A stretch of DNA of 58,695 nt from an uncultured Allobaculum sp. Its GTDB lineage: Bacteria; Bacillota_I; Bacilli_A; Erysipelotrichales; Erysipelotrichaceae. A program made the position numbers and the translations under genes. Where the stretch lies: contig CAJTLE010000002.1 in the NCBI GenBank assembly GCA_910577085.1, forward strand, positions 1-58,695, written 5' to 3'. The notes below the pieces were generated by a model. The model did not search any database. It saw only the letters and a program-made list of their open reading frames with translations, and was not told the DNA's origin. Below, piece after piece: positions 16,440 to 24,584 of this stretch (positions are counted from its first letter, which is position 1; each line of letters starts with the position of its first letter).

Positions 16440-17807
16440 TCAGAACAATTGATTTTTACAAACCATGCAGTACAGGATCCAGTCTTTTAAATGACTTTGA
16501 ACTGACTCCATTTGCCGGAACGAAAACGGCCATAGAAGATAATGGCCCGAACGCCCCAGTCCATCGCCATGGCTAACGCCACCCCAATGACACCAAGACC
16601 AAACATCACACCCAAAACCCAGGAGAAGACCAGGCGGATGAATAAGGTGGAGCAGATCGAAACAATCATCCAGGGATGGGTCGAAGCAGCCAAGCATCGA
16701 GAATTCTTCAGATCCAGTGACCATCATCAGTGGAACGTCATTGACAAATTCGCCATCAAAGCCATCCATTGGCAGGACAACATCATCGACATACAGATGC
16801 GGGAATTTGGCCATGCGGATACCGGCATTCGGGAACAGGTTGATCACACGATCTGCGTCCAGACCATACAGATAGTCTCTGACTTCGTCTGTATCTTCGA
16901 GCAGCCATGCAGCCGCTTCTTCTTCGTTTTCTGCTTTCTTATCTTCCACTACAAGTGGTGCCATGGTATCAGCAATTTTCTGGCTTGCCTGTTCCTGAGT
17001 GGAAACCGTCATACCACCAGAGAAAGCGATCGCTTTACTGAACAGATCTTTAAAGGTTGGGGAAATCAGCATGGCCATGACATCGCGGCCCCCAGCAGAG
17101 AAGCCGGATACTGTTACGTTTTCAGGGTCACCACCGAAGTTTTCGATGTTGTCTTTGACCCACTGTAAAGACTTGGCAAGGTCGAGCATCGCAAAGTTTC
17201 CAGTTGGATTGTCTTCATCGATTAATGCTGGCAGGCTGTTAAAGCCCAGCAGGCCTAAACGATAGTTAACGGAGACGTAAACACAGTCATCGGTTTTGAC
17301 TATGTCATTGCCAGGAATTTCAAAGGAACTTCCAGTCTGGTTATTTCCGCCGTGAACATAAACAAGAACAGGAAGCTTTTCGGCTTTTTCTGTTGTATAG
17401 ACATCAAGGTTCAACGAATCGGTTGTCCCGGTCACGATGGTTTCGCCATCTTTTGTGGTCGTCTGCATGGCAATCTCTTCCTGGGTAGAGACATCTTTTA
17501 CATCGTCCCATTTGTCCGGATCCTGCGGCGCTTTCCATCTTAAATCGCCGACGGGTTCTTTTCCGTATGGAATTCCATAGTAGACTTCGACGCCATCCTG
17601 ATCGACGCCCTGAACCTGACCATATTGAGTATCGCGCACGCTGGATTGCGCCGTTTTGCTTTCTTCTGTCGTTTCACTCGAAGCGGCCGAGGAAGCCTGG
17701 GAAGAGGCCTGGCTGGAGGCTGTGCCTGATTCAGAGCTGGAGCAGCCAACCATCGATAAAGCTAAAAGGGTGCAGAGGGTCCCGCTTAAAAATCTTTTGA
17801 TTCGCAT
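16440..17807 (-). CDS. Type-B carboxylesterase lipoprotein, 3' end replaced
   Basis: Secreted, membrane-anchored esterase. Residues 1-22 form a lipoprotein signal ending LALSMVGC, followed by a Ser/Ala/Gln-rich linker to about residue 55. The alpha/beta-hydrolase core shows YGIPYGKEPVGDLRW, VYVHGGN (oxyanion hole), VSVNYRLGLLGF and the nucleophile elbow VSGFSAGG. Homology ends near residue 378 (TGSEEFSMLGCFDP). The remaining 70 or so residues are an out-of-frame reading of a MATE transporter gene. Family members are usually about 500 residues, so the C-terminal part with the catalytic His is lost and activity is doubtful. The ATG at 17807 follows GAGAGGACAG. Confidence 0.8.
   Translation of the reverse strand: MRIKRFLSGTLCTLLALSMVGCSSSESGTASSQASSQASSAASSETTEESKTAQSSVRDTQYGQVQGVDQDGVEVYYGIPYGKEPVGDLRWKAPQDPDKWDDVKDVSTQEEIAMQTTTKDGETIVTGTTDSLNLDVYTTEKAEKLPVLVYVHGGNNQTGSSFEIPGNDIVKTDDCVYVSVNYRLGLLGFNSLPALIDEDNPTGNFAMLDLAKSLQWVKDNIENFGGDPENVTVSGFSAGGRDVMAMLISPTFKDLFSKAIAFSGGMTVSTQEQASQKIADTMAPLVVEDKKAENEEEAAAWLLEDTDEVRDYLYGLDADRVINLFPNAGIRMAKFPHLYVDDVVLPMDGFDGEFVNDVPLMMVTGSEEFSMLGCFDPSLDDCFDLLHLIHPPGLLLGFGCDVWSWCHWGGVSHGDGLGRSGHYLLWPFSFRQMESVQSHLKDWILYCMVCKNQLF
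16487..16690 (-). pseudogene. MATE efflux transporter, C-terminal remnant
   Basis: In another minus-strand frame from the esterase, the sequence reads HPWMIVSICSTLFIRLVF, VMFGLGVIGVALAMAMDW and AIIFYGRFRSGKW before its stop at 16487. This is the last part of a MATE family multidrug exporter (final two helices). The other 380 or so residues are absent. The joint with the esterase lies near 16665-16690. Confidence 0.8.
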
Positions 17808-18234
17808 TCTTTCTGTCCTCTCTTTTCATCAGCAAAAAACTCCCCGCAAATTCTTTGGATCGGCCATGATGGACGAGGGAGGGAATCGGGAGCGACATAG
17901 CCATCCTGGCCGATCAATAAGAACAATGCGTTTAAAGGACCGCCATCTTTCCAAAGCGGAGACTCGGCATGGTTTATACCCAGTTGGTCTGCCGCCTGCC
18001 TGCAAGGAACAGGCTGGATATAGAAAGGGAATTGAGGGCGGCTGGCACAATGGACAAAAGCCATAAAAACGGCGGCATTTTCGGGAGTTTTCGACTTTTG
18101 AATCTCTACCTCTATCATAGTTGAAAGCGCTTGATTCAACAGAATCACTTTGGAAAGATGGCTTCAAAAAATGAGGCGGCCAAAGAGAAAATGCGGTTGG
18201 CAAATAAGAATCTGGAGACGGTGGTCGTCTGAAC
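17808..18234. promoter_or_regulatory. Upstream region of the esterase with CRE-like site
   Basis: No gene is called here. On the minus strand a TATGAT (18114-18119) could be a -10 box. Next to it TTGAAAGCGCTTGA (18121-18134) carries the palindromic AAAGCGCTT core of a catabolite-responsive element but misses three consensus positions. Catabolite control of the esterase is possible. The leader of about 300 bases is long and unexplained. Confidence 0.35.
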
Positions 18235-18261
18235 ACAAAAAAATCTGGTCTGCACCAGATT
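18235..18261 (-). terminator. Terminator of rsmD
   Basis: Arms AATCTGGT and ACCAGATT with a 4-base loop; the A run at 18237-18243 becomes the U tract on the minus strand. Confidence 0.85.
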
Positions 18262-18400
18262 CAATGGAAAATTTACCTGTTCTATCTTTGTCGAGTCAGT
18301 CATCCTGGGCCCAACCGAGATCAGATCCTGCGATGGCCGACTGCCTGATCGGAAAAGATAGAGGATAAGGGTTTTGCAGGCCCATTCTTTGGCCTGGTCT

Positions 18401-19027
18401 TCAGGATTGCTTTTGGTTCTCTGCGGAACTCTCCAAAAGGTTCTCTTCGGATTTTGCTTCTTTCTGGTTTTCAGCCTTGCGATAGAAGTGGGCTGTGGAA
18501 ATTCCCCAGGTCTTTTCGCGATACTTATCCAGGCTGCCATAGCGATCGTTCATTTTCTTTTCTTTCCGGGTACGGATCACCACTTCACCATCGTCTTTGA
18601 GCAAGGCAGCATCGCCTAAGGCTTCCATGACCGGATGAAAAATTTCATCTACGGTATAAGGTGGATCCAGATAAATCAGATCGAAGGTTTCCCTGTTTCG
18701 TTTTAACTGTTTGATCGCATCGAAAACATCCTGCTCCATGACATTGGCATCCCGGCCTTCAAAATGGCAGGCCTTGATGTTGGAGCGGATGACTTTGGCG
18801 GCTTCTTTTCCTTTTTCAACCATGACGACATGCTTCGCATGCCGGCTGATCGCCTCTAAGCCCATAGATCCTGAGCCGGAGAATAGATCCAGAAATGAAC
18901 TGCCGGGAATTTGAAACTGCCACACATTGAATAAAGCCTGTCGGATTTTGTCCGTGACCGGGCGGGTATCTAAACCTTTTGGGGCATCTATGATCTTTCC
19001 GCGGGCATCACCTGAGATGATTCTCAT
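18401..19027 (-). CDS. rsmD: 16S rRNA (guanine966-N2)-methyltransferase
   Basis: Methylates G966 of 16S rRNA with S-adenosylmethionine. The start MRIISGDARGK, the SAM loop FLDLFSGSGSMGLEA and the catalytic IYLDPPY are diagnostic of RsmD. The core fills about 183 residues as usual; a further 25-residue Lys/Glu/Ser tail is unusual but not disruptive. The ATG has a GAGGAAATAGG site. In many Bacillota rsmD is followed by coaD, but here it is followed by a terminator, so it is a single gene. Confidence 0.94.
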   Translation of the reverse strand: MRIISGDARGKIIDAPKGLDTRPVTDKIRQALFNVWQFQIPGSSFLDLFSGSGSMGLEAISRHAKHVVMVEKGKEAAKVIRSNIKACHFEGRDANVMEQDVFDAIKQLKRNRETFDLIYLDPPYTVDEIFHPVMEALGDAALLKDDGEVVIRTRKEKKMNDRYGSLDKYREKTWGISTAHFYRKAENQKEAKSEENLLESSAENQKQS

Positions 19028-19237
19028 ATCCTATTTCCTCATTTCTATCTGACGAAAAATCCTTTGATGGATCTGTTCTGATCGTACCATGAACGGGCAG
19101 AAACAACCTGTTGAATGCGTAATTGGAATAAGAAGGCAAGGGGATTGGAAGTACCATTGAAAATTAATTGAAAGATTATGAAAATGGTAGACTTTCTGTT
19201 AAAAATGTGAGAAAAAGGAAATAGATACTACAAAACC

Positions 19238-19256
19238 GCTTACATTTTTAGTAAGC
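19238..19256. other. Small hairpin between rsmD and the 19326 gene
   Basis: Arms GCTTAC and GTAAGC with a 7-base AT loop in the shared upstream region (19028-19325) of two divergent genes. It may be an operator or part of a leader; no promoter hexamers are clear. Confidence 0.3.
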
Positions 19257-19325
19257 TGTAAAAATCTATAGTACTTGCTTGACTCAGAAACGAGCCTGAA
19301 ACCCATGAGCTCTGGAGGTGAAGAG

Positions 19326-19763
19326 ATGAATACCCGTAATTTACAGATCCACCTGGAAAACAGACTTTCTTCGCTTGCCAGTGCCTGCGTGAATCACAAT
19401 GCGGTTGATGACGGACTGATTTTTGAAATCCTGACCTCGGATAGTCTCAGCGACGAATCCCGCCTCCATTACATCTGTCAGATTGAATATCGTCTGCCTT
19501 CCACCAGCAAAGTGAAACGGAAATCGAATGTAGATCTGAATTCTCTCTACCAGGAAGAGGAAGACGTTCGCTGTGAAAAACAGAAACGCTGGAATGAACT
19601 CCACCAGATCGCCGTGGAACTGCGTTTAAACAAGAGTGAGCACAGAGAACAGCCCAGAGAACGCTTCTACAAAATGGTCAGCGTGCTGACTGTTGACCCC
19701 AATCCAGCTGCGGGCATGACAAACGACCTTTCAGAATTCCCCCTGAATAGTCTGCAATCCTGA
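19326..19763 (+). CDS. Hypothetical protein, helical and charged
   Basis: Soluble protein of 145 residues, not recognised. The ATG at 19326 follows GGAGGTGAAGAG; an ATG at 19275 would add 17 residues with no site. It begins MNTRNLQIHLENRLSSLA and is rich in Glu, Arg and Lys through residues 60-115, so it is likely helical. Three Cys residues are present, not in a metal motif. It has its own terminator and reads away from rsmD. Confidence 0.65.
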   Translation: MNTRNLQIHLENRLSSLASACVNHNAVDDGLIFEILTSDSLSDESRLHYICQIEYRLPSTSKVKRKSNVDLNSLYQEEEDVRCEKQKRWNELHQIAVELRLNKSEHREQPRERFYKMVSVLTVDPNPAAGMTNDLSEFPLNSLQS

Positions 19764-19769
19764 AAATTT

Positions 19770-19797
19770 GATCCGGCTTAACGGCCGGGTCTTTTTT
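19770..19797 (+). terminator. Terminator of the 19326 gene
   Basis: Arms GATCCGGC and GCCGGGTC with one G-T pair, then six Ts. The following 19798-20130 shows only a TACAAT at 20035-20040 that could be the -10 box of the next gene. Confidence 0.85.
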
Positions 19798-20130
19798 ATG
19801 GCACAAAATTGGAAGGACCAAACTTGTGTTGATTATACAGACTGCAGGAGGCTGACTCCCGTCATCTGCTTCAGTTTGTATCCTCTTCAAATGGGATTTC
19901 GGCAAGGACTGATCTGACTTTCGTCAATTCAGTTCTGGCAAAGTTTTTCTTCTCTCGATGCCTCAAATCAATGATTCTATGTCTCGGATTGATCGAGGTG
20001 ACATGCTTGGTATGAACAGGATCTGGAAATTCGCTACAATAAAAGAACAGAACTCTATTCGATTTCGAATCAATACGCAATCGAAACCAGACATCAAATT
20101 ACAGAAACAGGATAAAGGAGGAGTGAAACG

Positions 20131-21060
20131 ATGGAACGCTATCGAAAAGTCAAATCGCCTGCAGATCAGCTCGTACTTGATGTAGTGGATGTGGTCCCCA
20201 ATGGAGAAGTAAAAGGCGTTGTTCAGATTGTTCATGGCATGCAGGAGCATAAGGAAAGATATCTTCCGTTTATGGAATTTCTGGCCAGCCGGGGCTATGC
20301 CTGTGTAGCCGGTGACCATCGTGGTCATGGAAAATCAGTGCGCGAAGATGAGGATCTCGGCCATTTTTATGACCAGACAGGAAATGCCATTGTCGAGGAT
20401 CTCGATGCGATCAGCAGCCCGCTGCGCTTTGAATATCCGCATGTCCCTTTTTATATGATTGGACATTCTATGGGAACTCTGGTGGCCCGCAAGTATCTCA
20501 AAGATCATGATAATGAACTGAGCGGACTGATTTTGTCGGGACCAGTTTATGAAAATCCGGCTGCGGCAGCCGGCCAGAAACTGATTGATGTGCTGACCCG
20601 CTATAAAGGCGAAAAATACGTCTCCAAACATGTTGTCAAACTGGTCGATGGCTCTTTTGATCAGAAAGTCAAAGGCACCGGAAAGAATCGATGGTTATCT
20701 GCCAATGAAGAAAACATCAAAGCATTTAATGCAGATCCACTCTGTGGAAAAACTTTTACTCTCAACGGGTATCGCAACCTGATGATTCTCGTTCAGGATA
20801 CCTACAGTAAAGAGGGCTGGCATGTCCGCAATCCAAAACTGCCGATTCTGTTTGCGGGCGGCGAGGATGATCCGGTCATCGGCAATCCGGATGAATTTGT
20901 CAAAATGCAGGAATTCTTAAAAGCCCGCGGGTATCAGGATGTCCATGGCAAGCTGTATAAAGATATGCGTCATGAAATTCTCAATGAAGTTAACCGTCAG
21001 ATGGTCTATGAAGATTTCCTGAATTTCTTCAATGAACACAACCCGAAAAATAAACACTAA
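20131..21060 (+). CDS. Alpha/beta hydrolase, monoacylglycerol lipase-like
   Basis: Predicted serine hydrolase of 309 residues acting on lipid esters, resembling lysophospholipases and monoacylglycerol lipases. VQIVHGMQEHKERY contains the HGM oxyanion motif, DHRGHGKS is typical, the nucleophile elbow is IGHSMGT, the acid is in AGGEDDPV and the His in DMRHEILNE. No signal peptide is present, so it is cytoplasmic. The ATG follows AAGGAGGAGTG at good spacing. It is a single gene closed by a terminator. Confidence 0.9.
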   Translation: MERYRKVKSPADQLVLDVVDVVPNGEVKGVVQIVHGMQEHKERYLPFMEFLASRGYACVAGDHRGHGKSVREDEDLGHFYDQTGNAIVEDLDAISSPLRFEYPHVPFYMIGHSMGTLVARKYLKDHDNELSGLILSGPVYENPAAAAGQKLIDVLTRYKGEKYVSKHVVKLVDGSFDQKVKGTGKNRWLSANEENIKAFNADPLCGKTFTLNGYRNLMILVQDTYSKEGWHVRNPKLPILFAGGEDDPVIGNPDEFVKMQEFLKARGYQDVHGKLYKDMRHEILNEVNRQMVYEDFLNFFNEHNPKNKH

Positions 21061-21130
21061 AAATTGCCGGCCAGCCTGAGAAAAAAAGCTTGGGCGCAGT
21101 GCAAAGACCAATGTTCAGATTTTGAAGTTG

Positions 21131-21158
21131 CGGGATGTCGTCTGGCATCTCGTTTTTT
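21131..21158 (+). terminator. Terminator of the hydrolase gene
   Basis: Arms CGGGATG and CATCTCG with one G-T pair, 8-base loop and six Ts. Confidence 0.75.
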
Positions 21159-21377
21159 GGTGCCTGATTTTTAGAAAAAACCAGACGTTTCCCGAAAAGT
21201 TGGCTGAAGCCAGGTGGTTCAGTTCGGATCTTTTCCGATCGATTGTAAGATGAAAACAAACTCATTTACGGCTGCCCTGAAAAGAGACTTAAACCGATCT
21301 CGATTCAGGAACCTCCGTAAGTGGAATCCTCAAAATCAAAGCTGTAAGCGTGGCTTTGTAGAAAGTGAATAAGAACG

Positions 21378-22157
21378 ATGATCAATGTAGGATTTATTGG
21401 ATTTGGAAAGATGGCCATGGCTATTGTCCAGGGCTGGAAAAAGACCGGACTGCTCAACCAGGAAGTTGCCTGCTTTGCCTATGCTCCAACGTGGCCGAAG
21501 CTGGAAGCAAACTGTGCTTCTTTAGATTCAACCCCATGCAAAACACCACAGGAAGTCTGCAATAAGAGTGATGTGGTGATTCTGGCCTGCAAACCGTATC
21601 AGGTAGATGGTGTGCTGGATCAGGTGGCTGCAGATCTGGCTGGAAAACTGGTTGTCTGTGTAGCAGCAGGAATTAACTTTGAAAAACTGGAAGAAAAGCT
21701 GTCCAATGTTCATCATGTTTCGATTATGCCCAATACAGCCATGGCAGCCGCTGCGGGCATTGTGATTGAAGAGCAGAACAATTCCATGGACGAAAAAGAC
21801 CGCGAAGTCTTTAAGATGCTGTTCAGTCCACTGGCTTTAATTGAGCCGATTGCGCCTAAAGATTTCTCCATTGCGGGAACGATTGCCGGCTGCTCGCCTG
21901 CCTTTTTAGGTCTCTATGCGGAAGCATTGGCAGATGCGGGCGTGAAATATGGATTAAGCCGTCCAGTGGCCGCAAGACTGGCAGCAAGAGCTGTTTATGG
22001 TGCCGGGGCCATGTTAATTGAAGAAGGAAAAGAACCTTCTGTCTTCAAAAACGAAATCTGCTCACCTGGTGGAACGACGATCAAAGGAGTTGTCACCCTG
22101 GAAAAAGATGGGTTCAGAAAGGCTGTAATTGAAGCCATTGAAGCCATTGAAGGCTGA
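21378..22157 (+). CDS. proC: Pyrroline-5-carboxylate reductase
   Basis: Makes L-proline from pyrroline-5-carboxylate with NAD(P)H, the last step of proline synthesis. The N terminus MINVGFIGFGKMAMAIVQG is the Rossmann nucleotide loop, ILACKPYQ and SIMPNTAMAAAAG are the family blocks, and ICSPGGTTIKGV near the C terminus is the ProC signature. Length of 259 residues is normal. No proAB is near; the gene is alone with a terminator. The ribosome site is weak (AAGAA). Confidence 0.94.
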   Translation: MINVGFIGFGKMAMAIVQGWKKTGLLNQEVACFAYAPTWPKLEANCASLDSTPCKTPQEVCNKSDVVILACKPYQVDGVLDQVAADLAGKLVVCVAAGINFEKLEEKLSNVHHVSIMPNTAMAAAAGIVIEEQNNSMDEKDREVFKMLFSPLALIEPIAPKDFSIAGTIAGCSPAFLGLYAEALADAGVKYGLSRPVAARLAARAVYGAGAMLIEEGKEPSVFKNEICSPGGTTIKGVVTLEKDGFRKAVIEAIEAIEG

Positions 22158-22270
22158 AATCAGAATCTGACCTGACTTCAGCGGTTAAGGACAGGATTCG
22201 AACATAGAAAGATTGTCCTGAGCAGAGACAGACTGCTCTGATGAACAATCCGACTAACAATCTGAAAAAG

Positions 22271-22328
22271 CAAATGGATTTTCCAGACTCTGCCTCGCAG
22301 CGAGTGCAGGTCAGGAAAATCCATTTTT
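22271..22328. terminator. Two-way terminator between proC and the minus-strand gene
   Basis: Long arms AAATGGATTTTCC and GGAAAATCCATTT (22272-22284, 22314-22326) with a 29-base loop; T-rich on both sides. Confidence 0.8.
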
Positions 22329-22399
22329 GCTTTCCGTTTTTGCGTTCAATTTCAAAATCCAGGTTCAGCCATGAGTTTGACGACGAGTCCTCACAAATC

Positions 22400-23320
22400 C
22401 TAATAGTGAAGATCAATCAGTTCGACGCTGTCATAAGCAGGCAGGGCGACGGATGGCGTATAGACAAACGTCTTGGAAGCAGAACTGACCGCATTGTAAT
22501 CATAGATTCCGCCATAGACCACCTGACCATCTTTCTTATAGACAACATTAACCTTGCCATCAACGTAGTCCACACCCGCCTGGGGAGTGGCTTGAAAGGA
22601 GACAATGCCGCTTTGTTCTGGAACGCCATCGGTCAGTAAGGTCAGTGTATTGTATTTTTGCGGGTTTGCGTGGCGATAGGCTTTGAGAAGTGTTTCGTAG
22701 TCAGCGGAGTCTGGATCGTTGAGCAGGTAGTCGTAATCATCCAGCGAATTCCATGCATCGTCATCTCTGTCTAAGGAGATACTGACTTCACTGAGATCAT
22801 CGAGAACTTCAAAATCAGGAAAAACGGTGGTGATCCAGATCTGTGGGCAGTCAAAACCGATGGTCGAAACGTATTCACTCTGTATATCCGAGTCAATCTG
22901 ACTTTCAGCTTCCAGTTCAATCCAGGAACTGTACTCTTCGCCCAGCTCTACCGGTTTGGTAATGGAGACGGTGGCCAGTAAGTTATCATCAACCATGGAA
23001 AGGGGAAGAATTTCATACTCAAGAGCATAATCGCTGATGGCCGTCTCTACGGGTTCGGAATAGGCTCCATAGCTGTCCTGTCTGGCAATCGAATAGACAC
23101 TGCTGCCCATCGAGAGGACACAGGCGATCACGGCTGCCAGTAAAACAGGTCCAGGCCGGAAGTACGTCTGATATTTTTTGGAAGACTGTCTGTTTGAAGA
23201 AGAAGTGAAACGAGAATTCGGATTTGTCTTTTGGGAAGCATTCTGTTTTCTGGACGCAGAGGAGGAAGGCGTTTTTGGCTTAGGTGGTTTTGGCATCTGG
23301 AATTGTCTGTTCGTTTTCAT
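22400..23320 (-). CDS. Membrane-anchored protein of unknown function
   Basis: About 306 residues from the ATG at 23320. The N-terminal 55 residues are basic and rich in Pro, Ser and Lys (MPKPPKPKTPSSS), then one membrane helix (PGPVLLAAVIACVLSMG), then a long acidic domain that should be outside the cell, with DLSEVSISLDRDDDAWNSLDDYD. The domain is not recognised. The open frame extends to 23608, but that would overlap the divergent gene and add an improbable stretch, so the inner start is preferred; its ribosome site is weak. It is divergent from the 23573 membrane gene, suggesting linked roles. Confidence 0.7.
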   Translation of the reverse strand: MKTNRQFQMPKPPKPKTPSSSASRKQNASQKTNPNSRFTSSSNRQSSKKYQTYFRPGPVLLAAVIACVLSMGSSVYSIARQDSYGAYSEPVETAISDYALEYEILPLSMVDDNLLATVSITKPVELGEEYSSWIELEAESQIDSDIQSEYVSTIGFDCPQIWITTVFPDFEVLDDLSEVSISLDRDDDAWNSLDDYDYLLNDPDSADYETLLKAYRHANPQKYNTLTLLTDGVPEQSGIVSFQATPQAGVDYVDGKVNVVYKKDGQVVYGGIYDYNAVSSASKTFVYTPSVALPAYDSVELIDLHY

Positions 23321-23572
23321 GAGCATTCTTTTCAAAAGCGGACTTTTGATTGTCCTTTCTGTTTGCAGCGGACGATTTCTCCTTTTTATAGAGCAGATTT
23401 TCAGCCTGGAAACAACAAGGGAATCGATAGGGAAATCCAGGGCGGTTATACAGTCCGTCGCCAATCTGCTAAGATTATAGCAAATCTGTTTTTTCATCTG
23501 TCTTCCCTTCAGAAATGTGTTAGACAGAGACTCAAATATCATCATTGCTTGAAAGAGAGGGAAACGATCTCT

Positions 23573-24322
23573 ATGTCCAGACGAAAGCAGCATACGTTTA
23601 ACTTTCAATACCCTTACCAGATGGGCCGCATCAAGGCGGCTTTATATATCTGCGCTTTTATTATCACGGGCTGTTTTTCCTTTATTTTTATGGTGGCAGC
23701 CGAAAATGCGTTTGCGACGATGTCCGGGCTGGCAGGCATTGTTTTCAGCCTGTATGGCCTGACTAAAATGATTCTGAATTTTCCTGACCGCTCCAGACTT
23801 GCTCATTCAAAGCCGTCTTTTCTGTATCCGGAGATCAAAAAGGAAGACCCGACAGAGACAGCGGTCAAACTGCCTTCGCTGCCAAAAAAGAAGAAAATCG
23901 CTCCAGAATATCAGGCCCTGCTCAACCGGCTGGAAAACAACCTGGAAGGCGTGCAGAGCCGCAGTACGGCTGTCTTCACATTGATTGACGAGTATTTTGA
24001 AGGATCGGTCATCTCCTCGAGCCGCTATAAAGATGTCATGAAAAGTGCCATTGACGTGCTGGAAACCAACTATAAAAACGCCTGTCAGGCGGTCGAACTG
24101 TTTGGAACCAGCGCGCCAACCAAAGCCAGAATCCAGATCTTGCAAAACTATGTGGATGACTCGGAAGATGTCGTCAGCAGCTTTGATGTCGTGGTCAATG
24201 AACTGGTCCGCCTCAAACAATCCAGTACGATTGAAAAAGGGGATCTGCTCGACCAGAGTCTTGATGAGCTGGCCGGAACCACTGCTTATTATGCTCATAA
24301 GAAAAATGGTTCTGGCCAGTAG
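23573..24322 (+). CDS. Membrane protein with helical cytoplasmic domain, unknown
   Basis: About 249 residues. Two membrane helices near the start (AALYICAFIITGCFSFIFMV and an Ala/Gly-rich one, about 20-65), then a basic linker PSLPKKKKIAPEY, then a helical domain of about 140 residues with VQSRSTAVFTLIDEYFEGS and NYVDDSEDVVSSFDVVVNEL. It faintly recalls XpaC-like helical proteins, but I cannot assign it. The ATG at 23573 has GAGAGGGAAACG upstream. Its start is divergent from the minus-strand membrane gene. Confidence 0.7.
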   Translation: MSRRKQHTFNFQYPYQMGRIKAALYICAFIITGCFSFIFMVAAENAFATMSGLAGIVFSLYGLTKMILNFPDRSRLAHSKPSFLYPEIKKEDPTETAVKLPSLPKKKKIAPEYQALLNRLENNLEGVQSRSTAVFTLIDEYFEGSVISSSRYKDVMKSAIDVLETNYKNACQAVELFGTSAPTKARIQILQNYVDDSEDVVSSFDVVVNELVRLKQSSTIEKGDLLDQSLDELAGTTAYYAHKKNGSGQ

Positions 24323-24412
24323 TCAGACATCTGAATAGAGCCAGAAACCTGAATCTGCCGGAAAACAGCCTGAGCAGATTTGTCATTGAAAAATTGCAAA
24401 CCGTACCACAAC

Positions 24413-24457
24413 AAAAAAATGGTGTCCTGCCAGTTCCTGGCAAGAGCACCATTTTTG
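24413..24457. terminator. Two-way terminator between convergent genes
   Basis: Outer arms AAAATGGTG and CACCATTTT enclose inner arms TGCCAG and CTGGCA with a TTC loop. A and T runs flank both sides, so it can end the 23573 gene and the penicillin-binding protein gene. Confidence 0.88.
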
Positions 24458-24584
24458 TCTGCCTGAAAGAAACAGACAGGAGTATTGGTCAATCTGGTGA
24501 ACAGAGGTCGAAAGTTGGGCGCAGAGATAGAGAGTTGGCCAACAGGAATAGAACGCACCCAACAGGAATAAAGCAGGGAAAAGA

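Noticed and set aside
17786..18148. Minus-strand open frames before the esterase
   Set aside because: They overlap the esterase start and have no ribosome site or recognisable features.
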